From Orobanche coerulescens (Eukaryota > Streptophyta > Magnoliopsida > Lamiales > Orobanchaceae), in NCBI GenBank assembly GCA_033398695.1, contig CM065802.1, forward strand, positions 136,882,096 through 136,946,095: a DNA stretch of 64,000 nucleotides, in the 5' to 3' direction. The translations under genes and the position numbers were made by a program. Below, piece after piece: positions 11,365-23,460 of this stretch. The notes beneath the pieces are model-generated. The model was not told the DNA's origin. It saw only the letters and a program-made list of their open reading frames with translations, and did not search any database. Each line of letters begins with the position of its first letter. The first letter of the stretch is position 1.

Positions 11365-12553
11365 TGTTGGAATATAAAACGCAGCGGAAGCGAGATTGAT
11401 TGGATGAATAGATTTGGTTTCATAAACTAACCAAAAAAATTGCGGATCTATTTAGGCTTGTCAATTAATTAATTAAACAGACTAATTAAAAATTTAAATA
11501 TATGTATTTACGCAGTAGAATTGGTAATTCATAACTTTGAAGCGAAGTGGTAGAAAAATCCCTTTTTTTGTTGATCGAACTCCTCCTTGTACTCTTCCTT
11601 GATCTTCTTGTATTTCTACGTGAAGATCTTCTAGAGTATATCCCGCCTATATCCGGATGTCGTGTGGGCAACAATCTACCGGACTACTCGGAGAGCAATA
11701 TAGATCGGCCGAATTTGTTTCCCAAGAAATACCTTACGAATTTTTTCTCTCTATTTTTCTTAAATATTTTAGAATTTAGAAAAATATTGTGTTAGCTAAA
11801 TTATGGAATCCAAGACACAAGTCAAGATCCACAATTAAACACAAACTTAGAAGAAAAATCGAAAATTTCTTGTTCCAAGAAGAGTGAAAAAATCGGCCCC
11901 CCATGTACTCCTTTTATAGGTGTTTTGGGCTACTCTAAGGATCTTAAGGAGGATAAGGTAAGGACTCCCAATAGATATCATCTTTATAATATTAGGACTC
12001 TTCCTAATATAATGACTCTATTAATATCAAATTAGTCCACTAAAAGGTTGATATTGCACTTTCTACCAAAATCCCAAATTACGAAATTGGGCTACCTTTT
12101 GAATTAATTATTTCCCGTGTTTAAGATATTTTATGTCCATTAATTAATTAAGCTACTGACAGCTTTTAATTAATTAATGATATACCACTCGAGCGTTATT
12201 ATTATATCGGAAAATTAATTCCACCTGCAGGGTTTAATATAATAATCCTTTCGAGTGCCTCAAGGGACATGATCAACCCAACTGGTCGGGACACGATTTC
12301 TAGCTATAATATTAATTATTATATAAATAATAATATTGACCAAAATATCGAGCATATTGAGTCAATCATTTTGGCTCTCACCCATGATAAATCAAAGCAA
12401 TAAATATTAAATATATATAATTAAATATTAATCACTAGAATTAAGAAATATTAATTGTCCGAGATGTATGTTCTTCTTATAGTCAGTACAGAAGAATCTA
12501 TCTCACCTCGATCCTGTTCAACGTATACCGAATACGCTAATATATGTTAATGG
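11365..12553 (-). repeat. Element D 3' LTR, part 1
   Basis: This is the outer portion of D's 3' LTR, ending at the AATGG target site used by element C. It continues at 43864. A TTAATTAATT-rich stretch lies near 12145-12180. No gene is seen; open frames here carry no domain. Confidence 0.75.
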
Positions 12554-12723
12554 TGTAACACCTCGAGATATTCAAGGTATATTATAGTGCCGTGGACCCC
12601 TACATGGGACCCACCAGGCTAGACCCGAATTACCACAGTAAAATCACAGATCATCCAGATGAAAATCAAATAACACCCCCGGTACCACCGGCGGAATATT
12701 CATAATCGACAACCATAAATAAC
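12554..12723 (-). repeat. Element C 3' LTR stub
   Basis: It matches the first ~170 bp of the LTR at 13014 closely and then jumps without filler to the gag start stub, marking a deletion breakpoint near 12723. Confidence 0.85.
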
Positions 12724-12775
12724 ACCCGCCGCGTCCATGACCACGACCACGACCACGGCCTCTTCCAGCATCCAT
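12724..12775 (-). pseudogene. Element C gag start stub
   Basis: The minus strand encodes [17 protein letters not shown] from 12775, the Arg/Gly-rich start of the Tekay gag seen in element A (MDAGGNRGRGRGHGRG). The coding sequence is cut after about 17 residues by the deletion into LTR sequence. GR-rich tails typically bind RNA. The leader from 12776 to 13013 includes the primer-binding site (plus 12996-13007). Confidence 0.75.
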
Positions 12776-13374
12776 ACTGGTGTTAAGGGTTAGCAAAAGC
12801 AACTCGATGATACGTAAGAGAGGAAAAACATCCACAATTCAATAAACGGAATTACGTTGCGATAAAACAAAGAATCAAGTATGGAAAACTTACGTGCACT
12901 GGAAGTACCAAGATACTGGAAGTGGTGTGACAATGTGCAAGGCAAAACACAACTAGACCCAAATAACCGACAAGCCTAGGTATCCATAAACCTAGAGCTC
13001 TGATACCATTTTCTGTAACACCCCGAGATATTCAAGGTATATTACAGTGCCGTGGACCCCTACATGGGACCCACCAGGCTAGACACGAATTAGCACAGTA
13101 AAATCACACATCATCCAGATGAAAATCAAATAACACGCCCGGTACCACAAGCGGAATATTCATCATCGATAACCATAAATAACTTCAATGAATACGAATC
13201 ACAATTCGAAGAGAAAAGCCTAAGTACTCGCGAGTACAATCTATAAGTTTAGAAAATAGACAACAACCATGTCGAATGGAACAATGGAAATAAAAGGACT
13301 CAAATGCACATGTCAACGACCCTGGCCAGCATCCTCGTACTGTCCCAGTGCCCGCTCGTCCACCTGAACGTAAC

Positions 13375-14208
13375 CTGAAATCCATAACAAGAATTTCCCC
13401 AAAACGGGTCCGCAAAGGGGTTAGCAATTATGCTAGTACAAGTAATCAAAGCAAACCATTCGCTTACACATTTCATAGTACAATGCACCAAATCATTTCA
13501 ATACCAAAAACCAGACATGTCTTTTCCGGAAAAAAACAGTCAATCACACTTGCCTAGGATCGGGACGAAGCCACAAATCCCACTCGAGGCCTCTAAGGAC
13601 CCTCCCGAGCTGGCCACAATCATAAAACAAATCGCGCACAGGCATCGCCTAGAACCGGGACGAAGCCACAAATCCCACTCGAGGCCTCTAAGGACCCTCC
13701 CGACCTGGCTAGCGAAACAAACTCGTGAATCCAGAGTCATAGATTCCATCGAGGCCCCGTCGGACCCCCCCTAGGTGAGCAAAGCACACACAATATACAT
13801 ACCATTTCATGTTAAGCATAAAGGTTTCCAAAAATACTTGCCTTGAGTAATTGATGACGCAATGAACGGAAAGTAAAATCACCGACGAATGCTAGGAACC
13901 GATAACCAAGAACCTAACGAATTAAAGAATACAATCACAACCATTTCTAAACGAATATGGAATTGAAATACTTCTGAAAACCCGCCTACGATTCATGTAT
14001 ATTAGTATAAAAAATAGCAACGAGGGCGGACCACAACCAAACCCTCTCGAAAACGCAACAACTACGAAATATACCATGAATCCGTAGGGAAACCAAGAAT
14101 ATCAACAAGATTAATCATATTCATCATGAATTAATCAATCATACGGAACGAATCGGATGAAAAACTCGAAATCCCAAGTTTTCCCAAAACAGGGTTCTAG
14201 GAGTTTAC
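13375..14208 (-). other. Possible leader intron in R-U5 of element C LTR
   Basis: Minus-strand donor-like CCGAG|GTAAAC (intron base 14208) and acceptor-like GGATTTCAG|G (last intron base 13375) frame 834 nt. The pair lies at the same relative position as in LTR A. Confidence 0.4.
13556..13712. repeat. Two-copy minisatellite in element C LTR
   Basis: Two copies share GGGACGAAGCCACAAATCCC followed by CTCGAGGCCTCTAAGGACC; they start near 13560 and 13657. Related units occur in LTR A. Confidence 0.85.
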
Positions 14209-14383
14209 CTCGGATTAAAGACGAAGAACACGATTAGATGTTGATAATGCACTCCAAAAACGCGAGGAAGATGATGGCTTGGAGTTACAAAGCTTCAAAT
14301 CGCCCGGAAAATGCCAAGAAATCACCTTGGAGTCGGAGGGAAGAGAGAAGGAGTGAAAATGACCGAAATCGGTCAACTCTTGG

Positions 14384-14392
14384 GTTTATAAA
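14384..14392 (-). promoter_or_regulatory. TATA box of element C LTR, at the element J insertion point
   Basis: The minus strand reads GTTTATAAACCC here. The J insertion falls immediately upstream of it in transcription order and separates the TATA box from its palindrome array, which is now 29 kb away at 43170-43335. Confidence 0.6.
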
Positions 14393-14393
14393 C

Positions 14394-15450
14394 TGTTGGT
14401 CACTAAGTATACTAGATACAGCTTGGAAAGAGTTTTAAATAACAAGTTGTACGGTTTTAAAATCTGAGTGCGTAGCGGAAGTCTTAAATACAGTAAGTTG
14501 CTGTGGATACAACAACTCGATGTGCAGTGTATACTTAAATAATCACAGTTAATAAAACAATAAAGGCAGAAGGTAAATAACACAGTATTTAAAGTGGTTC
14601 GAGGTAAACCCCTCTACGTCCACTGGTCCTCCACACAGGAGTAAAAAGTTTATTATAATTACTGCGTACACAACTACGTAATTATAACAACACTCAATCA
14701 ATATATCGTTCACACAGATTGATATAAAGATCTTAGCTTTCAACTGTTCACACAAATTGGTTTGAGCTAACACTTTGACTGGCTTCTTCACACACAGTTC
14801 TAAAGCTTCGTCTTCTTCAATACAAGTCCTTCACACACAGTTTGGGAGTAGCAAAGATTCCTCAGTCCACATAGGGCTGATATGAGTTTGTTCAAAGATA
14901 GAACAGGGTTTGAACAACAGCTATGACTTTCTCGGCTATAAGCTGATGATGTGTTGTTCAAGGTTTGAGCACTGTACTTCTCTTATATCTGGAGATATAT
15001 ATATCCTTCTAAAATATATCCGTTGAGGCAAGATTCTGCGACAACTGATATTTGACTGAGATCCGAATATTATGGGATTTGAAGATCTTCTGACTTACAG
15101 TATTTAAATACTTTATCCTATAGTATTTAAACACTTCTTTATCAACGGGACTTGACTTCTAGCGAATACTGAAGATTCCTTCTTATCCTGTTGAGAGCTG
15201 TATGGAAGGTATTACTGTATTGATATTCGAGACAGCTTCCATACTTTGGCTTTGCGGGACTCTTTGCTGTATGATCAATATATTGTATGGTTGGGACTGC
15301 GAGAAGTCTTCGATACAGGTTTGATACTTGATCAGTTTTTCGGTACAGCTAGAGGCAGTATTCAGGATTTGGCATATTGTCAAAACATTCTGACAATATG
15401 ATCAATACAAGGTTTGTTATCCAACGATACAGGGATTTGTTATCCCAAAA
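14394..15450 (-). repeat. Element J 3' LTR
   Basis: It is 1057 bp against 1189 bp for the other copy. The difference is mainly a ~115-bp segment (about 42573-42690) missing from this LTR. The inner end is degenerate (CCCAAAA for CGCAACA). A TATA-like stretch lies near 14991-15004. The palindrome arrays of the Ty3 LTRs are absent. Confidence 0.85.
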
Positions 15451-15958
15451 ATTTCCCCCTTTTTGATAATTTGCCAAGTCCTTCCGAGTCTTCCTTTTTG
15501 AAACCATAGGATGTTATCTAAACATCCTTGATGATGCCAAAACTTTGACACTTAGCGGTTTGAAGTAGGGCAGACTTCTTGGTCTTCTTTCGAATGTTCT
15601 GGCCTTCGGTTTTTGGATTTAACACTAAGAACTGCTCGTAGGCAAGTTCATCTTTTATCAAAAGAAAGTTACATTGAAAACTTATGATTGGCGCACAGGC
15701 ACAATCTTACATTGTTTTCTAGATGCATACAACTTAAAATATGAACTGTTCGCAGACAAGTTCTTATAGCTTGTGTATGAGATATAATTCATAATATGAA
15801 TACAGTAAGAATAAATAAAGTGACTGTAAACAAATAAGAACACAGTAGATTATGAGTTGTAATCTTTCAAGACAAGCAAAAATTTTATTGATACTGAATT
15901 AGAGTACAAAGATTGTTGTTTTGAAAGTAAAATTACAATCAAATAATACACTAAGTAT
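15451..15958 (-). other. Element J 3' untranslated region with polypurine tract
   Basis: The minus strand carries CAAAAAGGGGGAAAT at 15451-15468, the primer for plus-strand DNA synthesis, with the Sirevirus-type CAAAAAGGGGGA signature. No coding frame is recognisable in the remaining ~490 bp. Confidence 0.75.
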
Positions 15959-18129
15959 TCAGCTCCTAAAGTCAGAGTGTCTCCATGGTCGCTTGGAAGG
16001 GTCATTCTTGATGTTTCACCACCAGTTCTTATGAGCATCCTTGTCTCGGTTCTGATAAATTGCATGTCCCTCATAAGATTTATCAAAGACTAGGATCCAG
16101 TCTTCTGGATGGGTCACCAAGTCACCTTTTCGATGCTTTGACTTCATCTGCTGCTGTAGCGGGAGTGATCCATCTTCCAGCTTCATCTTGAATTCCTCAG
16201 CGGCTTCTTGTACCGTTCTACATCTATTAAATAAAGCGGATTCCCTGATAGGTACGACGAAGTATCTTAACAGTTCATTTCTCCTCCAGTCTTGGATCTC
16301 TGCAGCGGTAGGTTGATGGTCTGCCGGGAGGTTCATAGAGTGCGGCTTTCAGACTAGGCTTTTCCAAGGATACTTAGGATCCTAGAATTCTGGTCTATCT
16401 CCCTGTATCCTCACATTCGGTGTTGAGATACGGGCTATATCAGTAGTGATGGAGTCTTCAAACGGAGCTAACAACTCTTTTTCTTGCTCCAACCGCGTTC
16501 TCCTAGCGGATTCCTGTGCTTCTTCCCCCTTTTTGGCATCATCAAGGTATGATACCTTTTCATCAAGATGTTCCAGGATCTCCAGAGCGGTATCCTGTTT
16601 CATCTCCATATTTGATATTCTCTCAACAAGGGAGGAGAGCACCTGCGACATATCCTTAATGTTCTTGTCATGAGCTCGTAGTTGGGAACCGGATTCGATT
16701 AGAGCAGATGCAGTCTTGGCCTCAGATATGCGTAGTTTCGATTGCTCTTCTCTCAGGATCCTTTCTTTCTTCTCTTGCAGATTGCTCAGGGCTTGCTTGA
16801 AGACTTCTGGCAAGACAGTGAAGGCTTCGACTACTCGAGAGACTTCATGATTTAATCCAGTCATTTCTTCAGCAGCAGATGTGTGAAGCCAATCCAGAGC
16901 CTTTTCTACCGAGTGTAGAGCATTGACTGCGTCCTGAATAAATACTGTTTGGAGGCCAAGAGCACGTAATCGCTCTTTTCGTATTTCAGTGCGGGGAGAG
17001 TCTGGATGGGCGAAGTCTTCTACTCCATTCAACCTTCTCAAGTTCACGTCAGGGCGTGAAGTGAGTTGGACATCCTTAGGTATCGTACCGTCGTCGGATT
17101 CCGAGGCGGTTGATGGGGCGGGAGCAGCTGTTTTGGTTTCGGCAGCAGGAGGTACGACATCCTCCTGTTTCGAAGAGGTTTCTGTAGACATGGATACAGG
17201 AGGGACCAATTCCTCCTGGTGTCTCTCAGCGTCCGCCTGTTCCGGCAGAGGGACTAATTCCTCTTGCTGGAAGGCGCGTGATTCTTCTTCTTCGGCGGTG
17301 ACGGCAGACTTGGGTGCCTATTGCGAAACATTTTCTTGTTCCTCAACATGAGGGACGGAATCCTCAATGTCGGGAACGTTGTCTTGCTGTGGCGAAGGGG
17401 ACGATTGAAGGATGGATGTCCCTTCATCCTTCTTAGCTTGTGCTTCCTCTCGACTCATCCACAAACCAGCTTGGAGTGCGTCGTCATCATCGTCGGAATC
17501 AGGATCAGATTTTGGACTGTCGGGAGTTTCCATTGACAAAGATTTTCCTTTCCTATTGGCCTCATCCTTATCAAGCAGATAACTCTCAATTATCTCCTTG
17601 ATGAATAAGTTGTCCCATTGGATCAGGACAACAATTTCTTGGGTGTCCGTCACTTCCAAAATGAACTTCTCTTCGATACACCACTCACTCCAGTTGTACA
17701 AGGTTTCGTAGGGAGCAAGTCTAAAATTATTCCATTGGAGAAATCGCTCGAATGACTGCTCAATCTGCATGGAAAGCAGGGTCTTGGAAATTATTGTGTC
17801 CAGGGAGGGACTCCGTACAGCGTCTGGGTTTGCTGTAGGAATGGGTTCCTCTACAGGTGTGGGATCCTATATTGGAGAGGGATTCCTTACAGGGGATGGT
17901 ACCCCGAAGGAAGGTGGATCCTTAACGGGTGTGGAATCCCGTATAGGAGAGGTAGCTGTTGGCTCCAAACAGACAGCCGACTCGCCAGAGTCTTTCAAGT
18001 TGGCAGATGTCCTCGTATCCATCGTAGCTGCCAAGGGCTCGGGATCTACTGTCGATACAATAGCGGGCATCTCTTCCACAGGGGTTGGGCCCTGGGGTAG
18101 TTGATCACTGGGTTGTGCCACGATAGGAG
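15959..18129 (-). pseudogene. Env-like ORF of element J, 3' part (coiled-coil region)
   Basis: One minus-strand frame runs through this stretch with in-frame stops near 17858, 17318, 16382, 16337-16350 and 16016; the last plausible stop is at 15959. The encoded chain is acidic and Pro/Ser-rich in its first third (about 17320-18121). It then has a long heptad-like helical stretch, about 16480-17000, rich in Leu/Glu/Lys/Gln, as expected for a coiled coil. Sireviruses of several plants carry such an extra ORF after pol, called env-like; no membrane fusion function is shown. I see no convincing signal peptide or fusion peptide. Element A separates this piece from 27459 in the same frame. Confidence 0.65.
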
Positions 18130-18513
18130 TGTAACACCCCGAGATATTCGGAGTATATTACAGTGCCGTGGACCCCTACATGGGACCCACCAGGCTACAA
18201 ACAAGGAAACTCCACTCGACTACGCATCTCGGTTAGCGTGGACACACATTTAAATGATATGACATAAAAAGATACACACGGAGCAACCGGCGAAATAAGT
18301 ATCAACCGACAATGTAACAATTTTAAAGTAATACAATACGGAGTTTGAAATGAAAAGCCTAAGTACTCGCGAGTACAATCTATAAGTTTATAATTGTGAG
18401 AACAACCAAATCGAAATGGACAAAAGAAATAAAAAGACACAAATGCACATGTCAACGACCCAGGCCAACATCCTCGTACTGTCCTGGTGCCCGCTCGTCC
18501 GAATAGTCATAAC

Positions 18514-19360
18514 CTGAAATCCATAACAAGAATTTCCCCAAAAACGGGTCCCCCAACGGGGTTAGCAATTACGCTAGTACAAGTAATCAAGGCACACCAA
18601 TCGCTTACACATTTCATAGTAAATGCACCAATATCATTTCAAAACCAAAAACTAGACATGTCTTTTCCGGAAACAAACAGTCAAATAATTTGCCTTGCGA
18701 ACAGAGTAATATCATAGATCCCGCCCGAGGCCTCTAAGTACCCTCCTGAGCTGGCCACATTATAAAAACAAAACACGCACATGCATCGCCTTGGGATCAG
18801 AGTAATATCATTGATCCCGCCCGAGGCCTCTAAGGACCCTCCCGAACTGGCTAGCTATACAAACTCATGAATCCGGGACGAAAACCTTTGGATTCCCTCC
18901 TTGATCCCGTCGGACCAACACGAGGTGAGCAAATCACACACAAAATACATTACCATTCCACGTTAAGCATAAAGGTTTCCAAAAATACTTGCCTTGAATA
19001 ATTGACGACGCAACGAACGGAAAGGATAATCACCGACGAATGCTAGGAATCAACGGAACCGAACCTAACGATTCGAAGAACATAATTACAACCAACTCTA
19101 GACGAATACGGAAATGGAATACACCCGAAAACCCACCTACGATTCATGTATATTCGTACAAAAATAACAACGAGGGCGGATCACAACCAAACCCTCTCGA
19201 TTCCGCAAAACAATGAAAATATACCATGAATCCGTAGGGAAACTAAGGATATTGACAAGTTTAATCATATTCATCATGAATCCACCAACAAAACGGAACG
19301 GATCGGAAGAAAAACCCAAAACCCCCAAATCGCCCAAAAGTAGGGTTCTAAGAGATTTAC
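18514..19360 (-). other. Possible leader intron in R-U5 of element A 3' LTR
   Basis: Donor-like CCAAG|GTAAAT has its intron base at 19360 and acceptor-like GGATTTCAG|G has its last intron base at 18514, enclosing 847 nt. The equivalent interval in the other LTR is 25637-26482 (846 nt). Both splice signals are unchanged between the two copies. Confidence 0.45.
18714..18850. repeat. Two-copy minisatellite in element A LTR
   Basis: Two units share GATCCCGCCCGAGGCCTCTA and CCGA(G/A)CTGGC; they start near 18717 and 18815. The same pair is at 25840-25975 in the other LTR. Confidence 0.85.
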
Positions 19361-19535
19361 CTTGGATTGATGATGAAGAACACAAGTAGGTGTTGTTAAT
19401 CTACTTCAAAAACTCAAGGTAGAGGATGCCTGAAATAATCGAAGGGAAGAATCGCTCGGAAATCGCCTGGAAAGGTGCTGCGTCGCGGGGAGAGAAGAAA
19501 TGAAAATGATGTGTTCATCTGGGTCAACTCCCTGG

Positions 19536-20090
19536 TTTATATAGCCAGGGAGTGTTAGCGCGCGCTAATCCTCAAGGTTAGCGTGCGCTAACGGGATAAA
19601 ATTACAGGCTAAAATAGTTAGCGTCCAGTCCAGTAGCCAGACTTCTGGCCGTTAGCGTGCGCTACTCCAAATGTAGCATGCGCTAACAACCTATCGGTAG
19701 AGCGCGCTATCGATCAATAGCGTGCGCTACCTGGGCATCAGTGGAGTCCAGTGACAAACTGTCCAGAACTCACTTGATCCGTTAGCGTGCGCTACCATAC
19801 AAGCGTAGCGTGCGCCAACTGGCACCTGACCGGGTTCAGTAGTAAACTGTCCAGTACTGGACACTCACGCTAGCGCACGCTACCGAGCATCATCAGCATG
19901 CGCTAGCCTCTCGACATTAGCGTGCGCTAGTCTACGTAGCGTACGCTAATACGCCAGTCCAGAAGGCTGGAAAAACAGCACTGCCACTCCCAGGGCTAAC
20001 TCGCTAGCGCGCGCTACGAAACAAACGTAGCGTACGCTACTAAGGGACCCTTAGCGTGCGCTATGCAGAAAAAATAGCGTGCGCTAGGTA
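19536..20090 (-). promoter_or_regulatory. U3 promoter module of element A 3' LTR
   Basis: About 16 palindromes of the TAGCGTGCGCTA type (centres TG, TA, CG, CA) lie between 19555 and 20090. A TATA box (minus GGCTATATAAACC) follows at 19536-19546. The identical layout is in the other LTR. Confidence 0.75.
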
Positions 20091-20348
20091 CGAAATATGA
20101 ACGGTCCAAAACACCGGAATGTGAACGAGACATTAAACGGAACATCTCAAGACGCATCGAAACATAGAATGGATACACGGTAACCCCGAAACAGCGGTTC
20201 CGTATAACAATAACGAGAATCAGATCAATAGATGACGGAAAAGATACACTGTAAGATACACGAGGGTCACTACGACCGAGAAATACAAGGGAAAGAAAAA
20301 TGCGGATATTACATTCTACCCCTCTAAAAACAAGTTTCGTCCCGAAAC

Positions 20349-23300
20349 TTAAGAAACAAACAACTCAGGGTATCTAGCACGCATGCTATCCTCGGTTTCC
20401 CAAGTTGCCTCCTCGACTCCATGTCTCGACCACTGCACCTTGACCAAAGGGATGGTCTTATGCCTCAGTCGTTTCTCCCGATGCTCTAAAATCTTCAAAG
20501 GACGTTCCTCAAAAGTAATATCCTCGGCGATGTCAATCTCACCATAATCGATGACGTGACTAGGATCTGGGACATATTTCCTCAGCTGGGAAACATGAAA
20601 AATGCTATGAACATGACTCAAGGTCGGGGGTAACGCCAAACGGTATGCTAACCCACCGACTCGCTCAAGAATCTCGAAGGGTCCAATAAATCTCGGACTC
20701 AGCTTTCCCTTCTTCCCGAAACGGAAAACTCCTCTCGTCGGCGACACCTTCAGCAAAACGTGGTCTCCCACCTCGAATTCTAAAGGTCGACGACGGACAT
20801 CGGCATATGACTTCTGTCGACTCTGGGCAGTCAACATCCATTCTCGAATTAATTCTATCTTCCGCCTCGTCTCTAAAACGACATCCGGCTTGGTCCCGAC
20901 CAAATCGGACGCCTCATTCCAACAAATCGGTGATCGACATCGCTGCCCATAAAATGCCTCGTACGGTGCCATCCGAATCGACGCGTGCCAACTATTGTTG
21001 TACGTGAATTCGATCAATGGCAAATGCTCCTCCCAGTCGCTGTTCCAATCGCGGGCACAAGCACACAACATGTCCTCGAATGTCTGGATAGTGCGTTCTG
21101 ACTGTTCATCTGACTGGGGATGAAAAGAGGTACTCAAATGCAAACGGGTACCCAACGCCTTATGCACCGCCTGCCAAAAGTGCGATACGAAATGGCCATC
21201 ACGATCCGAAACAATAGTCTTCGGAGTACCGTGAAGCCTCACAATCTGCGCGATAAACACACGAGCCAACTTTTCTGGACCCCAAGTGTCCTTGATGCCC
21301 AGAAAATGTGCCGACTTGGTCAGACGATCAACAATCACCCATACCATATTCATGCCTGACCTCGATCTCGGCAAATTCGTAACAAAATCCATCGATATAT
21401 CTTCCCATTTCCATTCTGGAATGGGAAGTGACTGTAATAACCCGGTAGGTCGATGCTCGATTTTGACTGCGACAAGTCAAACATCTCGCTACAAACCGTG
21501 CGACTTCCACCTTCATATCATTCCACGAAATTCCTCCTCGTGTCCTTGTACATCTTACTCGAACCGGGATGAACGGAATAAGGTGTAGCATGGGCCTCAC
21601 GCAAAATACTCGCCGCAACTGCGGGTCGTTCGGCACACAAAGCCGACTCTGGAGTCTCAAAACACCATCCTCGTGAATCACAAATCCAGGAGACTTTCCC
21701 TTAAGAACGTTCTCTCGGATTTGAGTAATCATCGGGTCCTCTAATTGCTTCAGCTTAATCTCATCGATCAAAGACGACGAAATCTCTAAAGCACAAAGTT
21801 GCCCGACAGCTCCAGGCAACAAAACCTCAATATCAAACTCAATCAAAGCCCGTCGAAGCTCAGACTGAGACGTAAGGACCTCAAGCGTTCGCAACGCAAT
21901 CGGTTTTCGACTCAAGGCGTCGGCCACGACGTTCGCCTTTCCCGGATGATAAAGGATTTCGAGGTCATAATCCTTAATCAGCTCTAACCACCTCCTCTGC
22001 CTCATATTCAACTCCCGCTGAGTAAATATGTATTTCAGACTTTTATGATCAGTAAAAATCTGACATGCAGCGCCGAAAAGATAGTGACGCCAAATCTTAA
22101 GCGCAAAGACAACTGCCGCTAACTCCAAATCGTGAGTAGGGTAGTTAAGCTCATATGGCCTCAACTGTCTCGACGCATAGGCAATGGTCTTGCCGTGCTG
22201 CATCAATACGCACCCAAGACCCTGACCCGAAGCATCGCTATAAACGGCGAATCCCTTGTTGCCACATGGCAACGCAAAAACCGGGGCTGAAGTCAAACGC
22301 TTCTTCAGCTCCTCAAAACTCGACTGCCTCTCATCGGTCCAGACGAACTTCTCGGATTTCTGGAGCAACTGTGTAAGTGGCCGAGCTAGTTTTGAGAAAC
22401 CCTCGACGAACCTACGGTAGTAGCCAGCCAAACCCAAGAAACTACGGACCTCCTTCACATTTGTGGGCGATGCCCAATCCAATACTGCCTCAATTTTCTG
22501 CGGGTCCACACGGACTCCCTCGGCTGAAATCACGTGACCTAAAAACATCACTTCCTTCAGCCAGAACTCACATTTCGAGAACTTCGCATAGAGTTGTTCG
22601 GTCCTCAAAATGTCTAACACTATCCGCAGATGATGGGCATGCTCTTCCTCATTCCTCGAATAGATAAGAATATCGTCAATGAAGACGACGACACACTTAT
22701 CCAAATACTCGATAAAGACTTTGTTCATCAACTGCATGAACACCGCCGGCGCATTAGTTAACCCAAAGGGCATAACTACGAACTCATAATGTCCATATCT
22801 CGTCCGAAAAGCTGTTTTCGGCACGTCGGACTCTCTCACCCGAAGCTGATAGTACCCCGATTTCAAATTGATCTTCGAGAATACCGCAGCTCCCTGCAAC
22901 TGGTCAAACAAGTCATCAATTCTCGGCAAAGGATACTTGTTCTTGATGGTCACCTTGTTTAGTTCGTGATAGTCGATACACAAACGTAGTGAACCATCCT
23001 TCTTACGCATAAACAGGACCGGTGCGCCCCAAGGCGAAGCGCTCGGTCGAATATAACCCGACTCAAGAAGCTCACTCAATTGCTTCTTCAGCTCGGCCAT
23101 CTCTGAAGGTGCCATGCGGTACGGCGCCTTCTAAATTGGAGCCGCACCCGGCTCTAACTCTTTAGCAAACTCAACCTCACGATCCGGTGGCAATCCCGGA
23201 AACTCGTCAGGAAATACATCAGGAAACTCACTAACGACTGGAATCGATGAAAGCTCGACTCCACCATACTCCGCCTTCAAGGCATAGCACCAATAACCAG

Positions 23301-23460
23301 TACACCCCTTTCGCAGGAGACTCATCGCCTTTAAGGCATTAATAACGAACTTCTGGTTTCCCCTCTTTCGCCCTGCGAAAGAGTGTTGATCTTGTCCTCG
23401 GCTAACATAGTGATGATTCTCGTGCGGTAGTTCATGATCGCGCCATGCCGCTCGAGCCAA
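20349..23460 (-). pseudogene. Element A pol (RT, RNase H, integrase), broken
   Basis: The frame continues from gag-protease after a frameshift near 23370-23400. A TAG at 23131-23133 interrupts the conserved [10 protein letters not shown] stretch. RT then runs to about 22500 with the catalytic [11 protein letters not shown]. RNase H follows ([20 protein letters not shown]). Two or more frameshifts disrupt the region between about 21620 and 21400, spanning the zinc-binding end of integrase. The integrase core follows ([22 protein letters not shown]) with the GPF motif [15 protein letters not shown]. The end (VKVQWSRHGVEEATW, MRARYPELF) is the degenerate group-II chromodomain-like tail known in Tekay/Del elements. 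It would copy and insert the element if intact. Polyprotein stop at 20349. Confidence 0.9.

Larger units (their letters stand above)
13014..14393 (-). repeat. Element C 5' LTR, part 1 (R-U5 side)
   Basis: It starts TGTAACACCCCG next to the primer site and is cut at 14393 by element J (TSD TAAAC 14389-14393). The remainder with the U3 palindromes is at 43163-43858, giving a total of about 2.08 kb. It carries a possible leader intron, a two-copy minisatellite and, at the cut, the TATA box. Confidence 0.85.
18130..20313 (-). repeat. Element A 3' LTR
   Basis: It runs from TGTAACACCCCGAG to GCGGATATTACA. U3 has the palindrome array and TATA box (19536-20090). R-U5 carries a possible intron (18514-19360) and a two-copy minisatellite. 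The paired LTR has an extra 17 bp near 27407. Confidence 0.95.

Noticed and set aside
16989..17351. Plus-strand frame of 120 codons rich in Ser/Gly
   Set aside because: Opposite the minus-strand env-like ORF of element J; composition mirrors the Pro/Glu/Thr-rich antisense.
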